Shown: positions 47,419-58,590 of the stretch, piece by piece
How the letters are laid out: every line of letters begins with the position of its first letter
How positions within the stretch are numbered: the stretch's first letter is position 1
From: Orobanche coerulescens
Taxonomy: Eukaryota; Streptophyta; Magnoliopsida; Lamiales; Orobanchaceae
Direction of reading: 5' to 3'
Assembly (NCBI GenBank): GCA_033398695.1
Contig: CM065809.1
Span: forward strand, 177,062,501 to 177,126,500
Length of the DNA stretch: 64,000 nucleotides
Program-made: the position numbers and the translations under genes
The notes under the pieces: model-generated
Databases searched by the model: none
Told to the model about the DNA's origin: nothing
The model's input: the letters and a program-made list of their open reading frames with translations, nothing else

Positions 47419-47597
47419 TTACTCTTTTTTTCTTGCAAACCAAAGATCATGTAATGGAAAACTAATGTTTTAGTTACAAAACTCTTCGGGTTCTTATAAA
47501 TTAAAAAGACTCTCCAACTTTTCAAGATCTTTAATGTTACTTGCATACCAAAAGTTCGACGTTACTCTTTTTTTGTGACGAGATACTATTTTTTGGA

Positions 47598-47965
47598 CGT
47601 CTAACTTTTGGTATGAAAAAGCTGAGTTTTAACAAAATGAGACAATGACTTCTGATGCCTATATATAGTTCAATTTAGTGTTTTCGCCAATCACGCATTG
47701 CAAATTTACAGACGATACATAACCCTCATGGATAATATAGCAAACACTATGCTTTATTATCCTAAGAAAAGCTTAACTTTCTTTCATGATCAATGGTGAG
47801 AATGTGTCTTTGGTATCATAATGATGATGATAGGTCGTAAGTGATATGTCAACATTAAAGATACATGATCAAACATCTTTGTTTTGCTACTAAGATGGAT
47901 GTGATTTCAATGCATGAATCTTCTTTGATTGTTTATGTATATATAGAATTATTTTGGAACGAAAT
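47598..47965 (-). repeat. Large inverted repeat, right arm (368 bp)
   Basis: Inverted copy of 47051-47418. It is flanked by two exact 26-bp direct repeats (47575-47600 and 47966-47991) starting GTGACGAGATACTATTTTTT. Confidence 0.93.
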
Positions 47966-47991
47966 GTGACGAGATACTATTTTTTGGACGT

Positions 47992-49899
47992 TTGTCTTCC
48001 ATTGAATTTACTAGTTTTCAGTGTTATTTGTACGCAAGTTCTACAAGGTTAGGTATAAACATTAGTTTCACAACTACACAAAGTTATAGACAAATCTTCA
48101 TGATAATTTGTATCGGTAGTTCGTGCCAACCTTTATATATAACTATCGATTTGATTACGGAGTATGTCAATACATAATAATCATGCGTAAGTTTTTTTAT
48201 CATGTTCATTTATTAAAATAGGCTCATTCAATTACCCGTAATGCACAAATTTCTGTATTTATTTGTTTCTTATCTTTGGTAAAGCTGAAATATAAATACA
48301 CATTTTAGTATTGGAAAAAGTTGTCATTCTAATAAACTAAAATATATTTATATATTTGATACAAAAAAATATTTGGTTTATTGAACGATGAAAGATTGTA
48401 TATGTTTAACGTCAATTATCTTACACAAACAAACATAGTAACAAACAAACACAATAAGACTCTTCGGACCACAACAGAAAAAGAGTCATTGCATACTCAT
48501 GGAACTTTCAATCTTATACAAAAATTATAAGATATGAAAAATAAAGTGGAAGAGTAGTAAAGTCGATTAAGGAATTTTTAAGACCATGGTTATATTTTGC
48601 CATTGAGGTTTGGTACAAATATCATCAATTCATAGGGCCACTGATTTGTGTTATAATCCTTTCAACTATTCAAATCTGAGAGTTGAGTTTCGACAAAAGT
48701 TGTGTAAGTAATCTCAATAAATAAAGGTCTTAATGTTATGATATTACCTTTTTTTTTCTTATAAAGGTCTAAATAATGACGTATTTTCAAAAGAGAATTG
48801 TTGCGTATTTTACATTCACGATTTGTCATCTATTGCTTTGAACCCAAAAGTGGAAATAGCTCAAGCCATGAAAAAAGAAAGTATCCTGGTGTGTGCGTGT
48901 TAAAAGTGAGATGGTAAGGTGGCTATTTAGCTTAAGCCACGGTACCGTGTCCTTTAATATATAAATGTTGAGTTTCATCATTAAACGTGAGTATTTATAA
49001 TCACAAATTATATTTTTTAAAAAAGTGTTTAATATTTATGATAACCTCTACTATATTATAAATCATTTGTAACTTTCACGGAGGTCTTAAAATATTAATC
49101 ATACATACTTAGAGCATCTACAATGCATCAAGTTTTTAAAGACTATTTAATACATATTAACTACAAGGTTTGTGCAATGGAACTCGCCTCATTACCACGC
49201 ATCTGTGAGAATTTGTTATTCAAGCAAAACTCACTTGGAGACGTAACGACGCAATCGTTACAAACGAAAGACAAGACTCGAAGCTGGTACATCAATTTGG
49301 GTGTAAGAGACAAAAGAAAAAGACCTAAGTTGTGTGTAGTATAAATTTTGTTTTTGAAATAGCATGTATTGCGTTATGGTGATGAAAACCACTCATGTAT
49401 TTGATGCATTTTTGTTGAAATAATTCTATTTACAAAAACTTACTTAAACAAAATTTTTTTATTCAGTCGAGTACGAAACTAAGCATAATAACTAAATACG
49501 CATAACCATTGCAAAATCGATGATTCTTTACGGTGAACAAAGCCCGTACAACGCACGAGCCATGATGTCTCATACATATAATAATACACTTACCAAAATT
49601 TCAAAATACGAAACGTTCATTTAATCAAACCTTAATTAAGACGTGCATGTGAACATCACTAAAAAACCCCAATCTCACCCACCCCCACACCACCCACCCC
49701 CACACAAAATTACATAAAAAATGAAATGAAAATTTAATAGACCATGATCGGAAGTCATACACCAAATTTATGATCAAAATAACTCACCAAATATAGTAAA
49801 TCTGAAATCGATGTCCAATAATTATCCGCCCCGAGAAAATTTTTGTTCAAGATTAGCAAGATTTGATAATTATTAAACAAATTCATAATATAACTAGGT
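47992..49899. other. Intergenic, A+T-rich
   Basis: Only short ORFs without motifs. A C- and A-rich stretch (CACCCACCCCCACACC) lies near 49676-49705. Nothing else is supported. Confidence 0.45.
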
Positions 49900-50250
49900 C
49901 AAAAAAAAAACACATGTATATGAGCAATAGAAAGGGAGAATATGTCAAACACATAGACATGCTGACCATGCCCATTCTTGTTACTGCATCTTGGCTTGTG
50001 AAAAAGATTCTTGGTGCAAGGAGTTATCTACAAGATCTGTCTCAAGGGAATCATGTATGGGAATAATCAGGTATTATCTCCATCTACTTTCTCGATTGGC
50101 AAACTTTATACTACCGTGAGAGGAGATATTCGGAGAATTAATTGGCAGAAGCTTGTATGTTGCAATGTGGCTCACCATGTGGGGGAGATTAAGTACGTGT
50201 GATCATCTACTGAAGTTTGGCATACATGTGGATCAAACATGTAGTCTCTG
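49900..50250 (+). pseudogene. LINE-type zf-RVT (reverse-transcriptase zinc-binding) fragment
   Basis: The plus strand encodes GARSYLQDLSQGNHVW, then FSIGKLYTTVRGDIRRINW and QKLVCCNVAH. After a shift it gives LSTCDHLLKFGIHVDQTC and SLCKP. This is the zf-RVT domain found at the end of many plant L1-type proteins, with its CxxC motif. A segment after NVAH is deleted and the frame changes. It is cut on the right by the LINE tail at about 50250. Confidence 0.7.
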
Positions 50251-50251
50251 T

Positions 50252-51553
50252 AAACCAAACCAAATCAAACCAAACATACCCAGTATATCCCGCTCAGAGC
50301 AGGGTCTGGGAAGAGTAAGATGTACGCAGACCATGCCCCTACTTTTTACGGTAGGGAAGCTGTTTCCGTGAAGACCCCCAGCTTAGTGCACAGGAAAGTA
50401 AAGAGTGATATATATAGAGAAGCAAATGATAAAGCTCCAAACCATACCTAAGCCCATGACTTAATTCACATGAGCCTTACCTAATGAGATTTTGGCAACT
50501 ACACTCTCGATGAACGCTGCTCTAATAGAAGAGAGGTTGACTCTGCGCACAGCTCCCTGTAAAAAATAGACTACACGCAAAAGGCAATATGATAAAATAT
50601 ACCATAAAAGTAAAAAAAAAATGCAATGCTCTAGGTCAAAGCTAACCGAGACAACCCAACCCTGAGGCTCTCAACTACAGCACCGCTCCCTACAAATGAA
50701 TCCACAACTCTGATCTGGCGCCTCCAAGAGCACCTATCAACAATCATGGTCTCGAAAAGGTTTAAGGCTTTCAAATCTAATCTCAGCTGCTCATCCCACG
50801 TCCTCCTCGGTCTGCCTCTCCTCCTCTTCCAGACAACCAATAAACTCTCAACCCTCCTCACCGGAGCAGAAGCCTGCCTCCTGCGGACGTGGCCAAACCA
50901 TCTCAATCTCCCTCCCCTAACTTTCTCTGAAATGGGCGCCACTTCTAGCGCTTTCCTAAAAACCCCGTTCGAGATTCTATCTAATATGGTGCGACCACAT
51001 GACCAACGTAACATTCTCATTTCAGCTGCTTCCAACTTGTTCTCAAGCGACTTCTTCATCGCCCAACATTCGGAGCCATACAACATAGTAGGTCTGATTG
51101 CCGCTCTATAGAATTTACCTTTCAGCTTTAGCGGGACTTTTTTATCGCACAAGACCCCTGTCGCTGCTCTCCACCTTAGACATCCCGCCTTAATACGATG
51201 AGTGACATCATCTTCACACCCACATTCCTTCTGAATGATCGAACCCAAATACTTGAACTTATCCCTACGGGGTACGATCTGATCCGCAATCATTACCTCT
51301 ACTTCTTCCTCGTTGGCCTCACCACTAAAGTTACACCAGAGATACTCGGTCTTGGACCGGCTCACACGCAAGCCCTTGAATTCTAACTTAGACCTCCATA
51401 GCTCCAACTTCGAGCTCACCTCCCTCCTCGACTCTTCCACTAACACAATATTGTCAGCAAAAAGCATGCACCACGGGACGCCATCCGTATCCCCCGCGAG
51501 ATGACGTCAAGTATTAGAGCGAAGAGAAGCCCTATCTCAACTGGGAAATACTG
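50252..51553 (-). mobile_element. RTE-like LINE, 3' part, split by element D
   Basis: In sense it carries RT motifs, a 3' untranslated part with GGGCATGGTCTGCGTACAT and CTTCCCAGACCCTGC, and a T/G-rich tail (50252-50275). Its missing part continues at 63925-64000 on the other side of element D, and the two pieces share the TACTG target duplication. The 5' end is outside the window. Confidence 0.85.
50631..51553 (-). pseudogene. LINE reverse transcriptase, C-terminal half
   Basis: The 278-codon ORF at 50631-51467 starts inside the RT palm: PWCMLFADNIVLVEESRREV. The family has FADD, so the second catalytic Asp is Asn here. It continues KLEFKGLRVSRSKTEYLWCN, LGSIIQKECGCEDDVTHRIK, MLYGSECWAMKKS, MRMLRWSCGRT and GRLRWFGHVRRR, typical of plant RTE-type LINEs annotated as craniofacial-development-like or LINE ORF2. 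Target-primed reverse transcription by this copy is not expected. Confidence 0.88.
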
Positions 51554-52730
51554 TGTTGGCCACTAAGTATACTAGATACAGCTTGGGAAGTAGTTTAAAC
51601 AACAAGCTGTACTAATTTTAAATCTGAGTGCGTAGCGGGAGTCTTAGATACAGTAAGTTACTGTGGATACAGCAACTCGATATGCAGTGTATACTTAAAT
51701 AATCACAGTAAGTAAAACAAGTAAGGCAGAAGGTAAATAACAAAATATTTAAAGTGGTTCGAGGTAAACCCCTCTACGTCCACTGGTCCTCCACACAGGA
51801 GTAAAAAGTTTATTATAATTACTACGTACACAACTACGTAATTATAACAACATACAATCAATATATCGTTCACACAGATTGATATAAAGATCTTAGCTTA
51901 AACCGTTCACACATATTGGTTTGAGCTAATGCTTTGACTTGCTTCTTCACACACAGTTCTGAAGCTTCGTCTTCTTCGATGCAATTCCTTCACACACAGT
52001 TCTGGAGAAGCAACGATTACTCAGTCCACACAGATCGATGCAGGTTTGTTCAAAGTATAGAACAGGGGATGAACAACAACTTTGACTTTATGAGCTTCTA
52101 GCTGATGAAGTGTTGTTCAAGATGATGAGCACTGTATATCTCTTAGATCTGAGTTGCAGTAAGCTTTGGAGATATGTTTTGCTCTGATGAATATATTGAT
52201 AGCTTGATAATTTCAGTCAATTGGAGTGAATTCGGTAACTGATCTTCAATGCCTTGATGAGATATATATAGTCTCTGAAATATATATCCGTTGAGATATA
52301 TCCGTTGAGCAAGATTCCGTTCCAACGGGATGAAAAGCATGATCCGAGTTTAGCGGGATTTGAATATCTGTTGACTGACAGTATTTAAATACTTTATCCT
52401 TGAGTATTTAAATACTTCTTATTCAACGGGACTTGACTTCTGAAGATTCCTTCTTTGTCCTGTTGAGAGCTGTATGGAAGATCACTGTATTGGTGATTCG
52501 AGACAGTTTCCATACTTGGTCTTTATAAGACTTCTTTGCTGTACTGAAAGGTTCCACTATATCCTGGATTCGAGACAGGCTTTCGATACAGGTTGATGCT
52601 TCAACTCTACGATACAGTTTCCTTACTGTATTGATGATTGGCATATATGTCAAAACCTCTTATCAACACTATTCGATACAGAGATTGATTATCCCGGCTG
52701 TTTCGATACAGGGTTTATGTTTTCCCAATA
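51554..52730 (-). repeat. Element D 3' LTR
   Basis: It contains seven GATACAG heptamers on the plus strand, clustered at both ends, with more CTGTAT and GAGACAG variants. Confidence 0.92.
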
Positions 52731-53287
52731 ATTTCCCCCCTTTTGACAATTTGCCAAGACTTTAAAAACATTCAAGTCTTCATGATGATGCCAAAACCTT
52801 CTTCATGAAATAATATTCTTTGAAGACTTCTGGCAGATTTCTTGGTCTTCTGTCAAATGGTCTGTTTTTCAGCAACTTAGTCTAATTTATGAACTGCTCG
52901 CAGGCGAGTTCGATACATCTACGAATTTTTACAACTTAAGCTTATGATTGACGCGCAGGCACAATCTTACAATGTATTCTAAGCATACACCTGAAATTAT
53001 GAACTGTTCGTAGACAAGTTCGTACAGCTTAATTTTCAAACAAGTTTCTATACTTGTGATTGTTATCTCAACAATTTAAGTTATGTAATCATACATCAAC
53101 ACAGTAGATTACGAGTTGTAATCTTTCAAGACAATCAAACACTTTTATTGATATTCGAAAAATAGAGTACATGGTTTGCTGTTTTGAAGGAAAAATTACA
53201 AAAAGAAACAATATTATAAGGATTTCAGCTCCTATAGTCCGCATGTCTCCATGGCTTTCTCCCTGGATCATTCTCGGTTCCACGCCA
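52731..53287 (-). other. Element D polypurine tract and 3' untranslated segment
   Basis: The sense strand next to the LTR reads AAAAGGGGGGAAAT (52731-52744), the plus-strand primer. The rest has no ORF. Confidence 0.8.
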
Positions 53288-56200
53288 CTAGTTCTGTAGG
53301 GAATCGTTGCCTCGATCTTGGTATATAGATCTACCTTCATAGGAGCTGTCAAAGGCAAGAATCCAGTCTTCTGGATGGGTGATCCGATCTCCTCTTCTGT
53401 GCATGGATTTCATATCTAGCTGGAGAGGGAGTTTTCCTTCTTCTAGCATCTTCGTGAATTTGTCTGCAGCCTCTGCTAATGTCTTATAGCTTTTGAAGAT
53501 GGCGGATTCCCTGATGAGTTTAACAAAGTATCTCATCAGTTCATTCTTCCTCCATTGCTTCACCTCATCGGCAGATGGATGGCGGTTAGTCGGCAGACGA
53601 ATTTCAGAAGGTCTTTGGATTAAGTTTTGCCACGGGATATTTGTATCATGAAATTCAGGTCGGGAGCCTGAAATCTTAAAACTCTGAGAGGGAGGGGCTA
53701 GCTTGTTCAATTCAGCGGTAATGCTGTCTTGAGCAGCATTAAATTCCCTTTCATGCCGTAACCTTATTCTCCTAGCAGCTTCTCTCGCTTCTTCCCCCTT
53801 TTTGGCGTCATCAAGACGTTCTAGGATCTCCAGTGCGGCATCCTGTTTCGTCTCAATGTTAGTCATTCTTTCTACAAGGGTGGAAAGCACCTGCAACATG
53901 TCCTTGATACTTTTGTCGTGGGCTCGAAGATGAGAAGTGGTTTCGATCATAGCAGCTGCGGTCTTGGCTTCAGCAATGCGCGTTTTGGATGATTCTTCTC
54001 TCAAGAGTTGCTCTTGTTTCTCTTGCATGATCTTCAGTGCTTGCTTGAATACTTCTGGCAATATAGCGAAGGCTTCTACTACTCGAGAGACTTCATACTG
54101 TAAGCTAGTCATCTCTTCGACAGCAGAGGTGTGCATCCAATTAAGAGCTTTCTCGACTGAGTGCAGCGCATTAACTGCATCCTGTATGAAGACAGTTTGA
54201 AGACCAAGTGCGCGCATGCGCTCTTTCCTAGCAGCTGTGCTTGGAGAATCCGGTTGGGCAAAATCTTCAGATCCATTCAGCCTCCTCAGATTCACGGTAG
54301 GGCGTGAATTGAGTTGGACATCCTCAGGTACATTACCGTCCTCGGATTCCACGGTTGATGGGGCAGGAGCAGCATTTTCTGGTTCGGCGGCAGGGGGTGC
54401 TGTGTCCTCCTGTTGCGAAGGTGCGTCTGTAGACATGGATACAGGAGGGACTGATTCCTCCTGTTGTCTCTCAGCGACAACTTCTTCTTCTTGAGCGGCG
54501 GTAGGTTCGAGTGCCTGTTCCAAAACTATTTCTTCTTCTTCGACTTGAGGGACTGATTCCTCGTCGTCAGGAATGTTTTCTTGCTGTGGCGAAGGGGGCT
54601 CACATTGATTTGATGGCCCTTCGTCATCCTTGGGTTGAGAGGCATCTCTGTCTTGAGCCTCCTCACGACTCATTCTCAGACCAGCTTGTAAAGCATCATC
54701 ATCGTCGTCTGAGTCATCATCATCTTTTGGATTTTGGGGAGAGTCCTCGGACTTATCTTTTCCTTTTCGCCTTGCGTCATATTTTTGCAGTAAATGACTC
54801 TCAATAAATTCCTTGCAGTAGAGATTGTCCCATTGGATCAGGGTTGCAACCTCTGTTGAGTCCGTCACTTCCAATACAAATCTCTCTTCATGGCTCCATT
54901 CGCTCCAGTCGTATAATGTGTCATACGGAGCTAGCCTGTAGCTTTTCCATTTAAGGAATCTTTCATACACATGGTCAATCTGCACAGAGAGAAGAGTTTT
55001 GTTGATAATGGTGTCCGGGGAGGGACTGCGTACAACGTCTGAATTCGCTGTAGCGAGGGATTTCTCTACAGGTGTGGGATCCTGTAGGGAAGTGGGATTC
55101 CTTACAGGGGATGATGCCCCTAAGGAAGATTGATCTTGTACGGGTGTGGAATCCCGCATAGGAGAAGTAGTTGTTGTCTCCGAAGGGACAGCCGACTTGC
55201 TAGAGTCTTCTTCGTTGGCAGATGTCCGATTATCCATCCCAGACGCCAAAGGCTCAGGATCTACTGTCGATACAGTAGCGGGCACCTCTTCTACAAGGGT
55301 TGGGCCCTGGGGTAGTTCTTTAGTGGGTTGTGCCACGGTGGAAACATCCTCGGAGGTTCTGGTGGTTTTAGCTTTAGAAAGCCTTCTTAGCTTCCTTTTT
55401 GGCTTCTCACCAGTAATGGGCGTCTTGCTGTGAGATCTTTTCCTCTTCCTTGAAGACTCCACATCCTAGGACTTCAAAGATACATCCCTTGGGTCTTCAG
55501 AAACGGGCATACTTTTGATTTTAGGGTGGTTGCAGACCATAGTGCTCTGGTTATATGTTGTAGGCTTGACGCCTCCCAAGTATATCCGGGAGCTGTTTTT
55601 CTTCGCATCAGCGGATTGCGAAAGTCCGCATTTCATCAAAATATGGTTTAAAATTAAACCAAATGACTTCTTCTGGGTGGCAGGCTTGCATACTTCCTCC
55701 TGCAAGCGCTTCAGGATTATCTGGCACCAGTTGACCTTTTGACAGGTCAAAATTTCAACCATCATCCTAAATCTCAGATTAGTACACATTTCAAATGCAC
55801 CAGTTCGATTCTCGATGATTCTGCAGCAAAAATCATGTAAATACACATATGACAGGCAAAAATTCTTTTTGTGACATGTGGTTTGAACCATGTCAACAAT
55901 AGTTGAGCCGGTGAACAGCCCATAATACTTCGTTATCAGCTCTTGAGACCCAAACGTCTCAAGTTGATCCATTGCCAGGCCATTAGCAGGTAGCCTGTAA
56001 ATATTCCGGAGAAGGTCTCGATTTATACAGATCTGTACTCCTTGAATGGTAGCAGTAATGTCAGCAACGTGACCTCATTGGGCCAACGACAAAAAGCGTA
56101 CGGCAGCGTTGAGGTAAAATTCCTCAACCAGGTGAACATCGTACTTCTCAGCGGTTTGACTTCCAAGGCGGTAGAGGCCTTGCTGACGGAGATGAGTGAT

Positions 56201-56332
56201 GATGAACTCCATGGGTTCGACATGATTTGTTTCAGCCAGAATACGTTCGATGACAATAGATCTTGATAAGATCCGTCCATCGATGATGTTTGTGGTTTTC
56301 TTGAGTGCGGGCGAAGATGTCTGACCAGCCAT
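53288..56332 (-). pseudogene. Element D third ORF (Sirevirus env-like position), two in-frame stops
   Basis: One frame of 1015 codons runs from MAGQTSSPALKK (ATG at 56330-56332) to the stop at 53288, broken only by TGA at 56075-56077 (codon 86) and TAG at 55466-55468 (codon 289). Layout: a globular N-terminal third resembling plant 'transposon protein' domains (AEKYDVHLVEEFYLNAAVRF, CINRDLLRNIYRLPANGLAM); a basic, nuclear-localisation-like stretch SRKRKRSHSK...KPKRKLRRLSKAK near 292-315; a long Ser/Pro/Glu/Asp-rich acidic region with a poly-Asp run; a predicted coiled coil (MLQVLSTLVERMTNIETKQD) and an Arg/Glu-rich helix; and a conserved-looking tail. I see no signal peptide or membrane span, so the 'envelope' label is positional. 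Function is unknown. Confidence 0.75.
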
Positions 56333-57130
56333 TTCAAGAAAATGTGAAAGAGAATACAAGAAATTTGCAGCAAAATGCAGAAAACTATGTAGGCTGTATT
56401 TGCTTGAGAACTCTTAATTTTTGCAGAAAGCGTAAAGAGTCTCTAATGGCAGTATCCGTCTTTTATAATGGGCGGCGAAATAGGGTTTTGCAGAGTACGA
56501 ATGGTCAGATTTTAAGGGATGGGAACCGGTTTTTGAAATCAACGGTTAGGATGGACTGAGTGTAACTGGTACACTTATCCATTAAAATGTTAAAATATGA
56601 GCGGGTCCCACTTCTGACATTTGTGTCACCGTAAATGCCTGAAACGGCGGTTTTAAAACATTAAATAATTTGAAACCATCGCGGCTTTTGAGATTCAGTT
56701 GTCCAGATGTCGTGTAAGGCATTTAATGTAAATGAAGTTTGACATAATAACAGGGCACGTGGACAAAAATTATTTTAAAAATGAAATTAATATAATATAA
56801 TATTCACTGAATCGAAATCCTATAGTATGTGCTGTATTCGCGACGATACAGCGTTCCCCCTTAAGAGGTACATATAGGTTTTAAATTCCATACAACAACT
56901 TTTGGATTAATGCTGTATTCATGGGTCATACTGTATTCCCCCTTAATTATTGCACATGTCAGATGTAGGATGATTCATATGTCTTTGTTCACTACAGTGC
57001 TGTATTTGACGGTTCTGAGTGTACAGATAATTAACGTTGGATACTGTATTCTTGGGTCTTACAGCATTCCCCCTCAATTGTTGAGTAAAAACAATAAATT
57101 ACTTACAGGGAGTCGGGCTGTAGCATTCCC
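56333..57130 (-). other. Element D spacer between RNase H and third ORF
   Basis: Non-coding, with repeated CTGTATTC and purine/pyrimidine-rich GCATTCCCCCTTAA and TACTGTATTCCCCCTTAA phrases (about 56850-57080). On the sense strand these are internal AAGGGGGAATAC tracts. Confidence 0.6.
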
Positions 57131-57900
57131 AATTCTTGTTTAAGCATGTTGAATCTGGCTGTGTCGAGCGGCTTGGCGAAGATGTCGGCCAACTGAATGT
57201 CTGTATGAACCTTTTCAAGGCGAACATCCTTGTTCTCGACATGATTCCTTATAAAATGATGCTTCATGTTGATATGCTTAGTGCGAGTGCGGAGTGATGA
57301 TTGTGCGTTATTGCAATTTCACTCGTGCTATCACACATGATTGGAGTCTCTCTCGCTTCAATTCCATAATCTGACAACTGCTGCTGCATCCAAAGGATCT
57401 GCATACAGCAACTACCAGCAGCATAGTATTCTGATTCAGCCGTGGAAAGAGAGTTAGCCAATTACTTCTTACTGAACCAAGAAACGAGTCTAGGTCCAAG
57501 AAAGTGACAAGTTCCACTTGTACTCTTCCTATCTAGCTTGCAGCCTCCGAGATCCGAGTCGCTGTATCTAACTAAATCGAATCCGTCTTCTTTAGGATAC
57601 CATAGTCCTACATCGACTGTTCCTTTAATGTACTTCAGGATTCATTTAGCTGTATTGAAGTGTGATTCCTTAGGTGCTACTTGATACCTAGCACACACTC
57701 CAACAGCAAACTGGATATCGGGTCTGCTAGCCGTTATGTACAGGAGCGAACTAATGAGCTTCCTGTAGAGTGATCGGTCAAACAGCTTTCCGGCTTCATC
57801 AGCACTAATTTGCACAGAAGTGCTCATGGGGTTGACGATGATTTGGAAGTGTTCATTCCAAATTTGTTGAGAAGCTCCTTGCTGTATTTTTCCTGGTTGC
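57131..57900 (-). pseudogene. Element D pol: RNase H and RT C-terminus, frameshifted
   Basis: Pieces at 57642-57827 (SADEAGKLFDRSLYRKLISSLLYITASRPDIQFAV) and 57264-57461 (NSLSTAESEYYAAGSCCMQI, MCDSTSEIAI) are in different frames; the link through GLWYPKEDGFDLV and KLDRKSTSGTCHFLG is readable at about 57470-57620. Confidence 0.82.
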
Positions 57901-58590
57901 TAAAATCCCTGTAGGCAACTGCTTTACCTGCAAACCTAGGAAATAACTAAGTTCTCCCATCATACTCATTTCAAATTTACTTTGTATGAGATGAGAGAAC
58001 CTTTGACACAAATCAAGGTTAGTTGAACCAAAAATTATATCATCTACATAGATTTGCACCATTAGAAGGGTATCGCCTTCCTGTATTTTGAACAAGGTCT
58101 TGTCCACAACACCTTTCTCAAATTCATTGTCGGTTAGATACTGGTACAAGGTCTCATACCAGGCTCTAGGGGCTTGTGTAAGTCCATACAGTGCTTTCCT
58201 TAGCCTGTATACTAGGTCGATACCGTCTGTGTTGGCAAACCCTAGTGGTTGTTCAACATAAACTTCTTCGGCAAGGTCTCCATTTAGGAATGCACTCTTG
58301 ACGTCCATTTGGTATACAATAAAGCTCTTATGGACGGCAAAGGCTAAGAATATCCTAATGGCTTCTAGTCTGGCTACAGGGGCGAAGGTTTCATCATAGT
58401 CTATGCCTTCTTCCTGACTATAGCCTTGTGCGACTAGTCTAGATTTGTTCCTTATAATAAGTCCATTTCGATCCTTTTTGTTTCGAAATACCCATTTGGT
58501 TCCTATAACTGATTGATATGTAGGTCTGAGTACAAGATACCATACATTGTTTCTTTTGAAACCGTTAAGCTCTTCTTCCATAGATGTTAT
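57853..58590 (-). pseudogene. Element D pol: reverse transcriptase
   Basis: 242 codons: [73 protein letters not shown] and catalytic [14 protein letters not shown], so YVDD is intact. It is in the same frame as the integrase ORF and is separated from it only by a TAG at 58591-58593. Confidence 0.9.

Noticed and set aside
53937..54494. Plus-strand Ser/Ala-rich ORFs in element D
   Set aside because: They are shadows of the third ORF, which has a single long frame on the minus strand.
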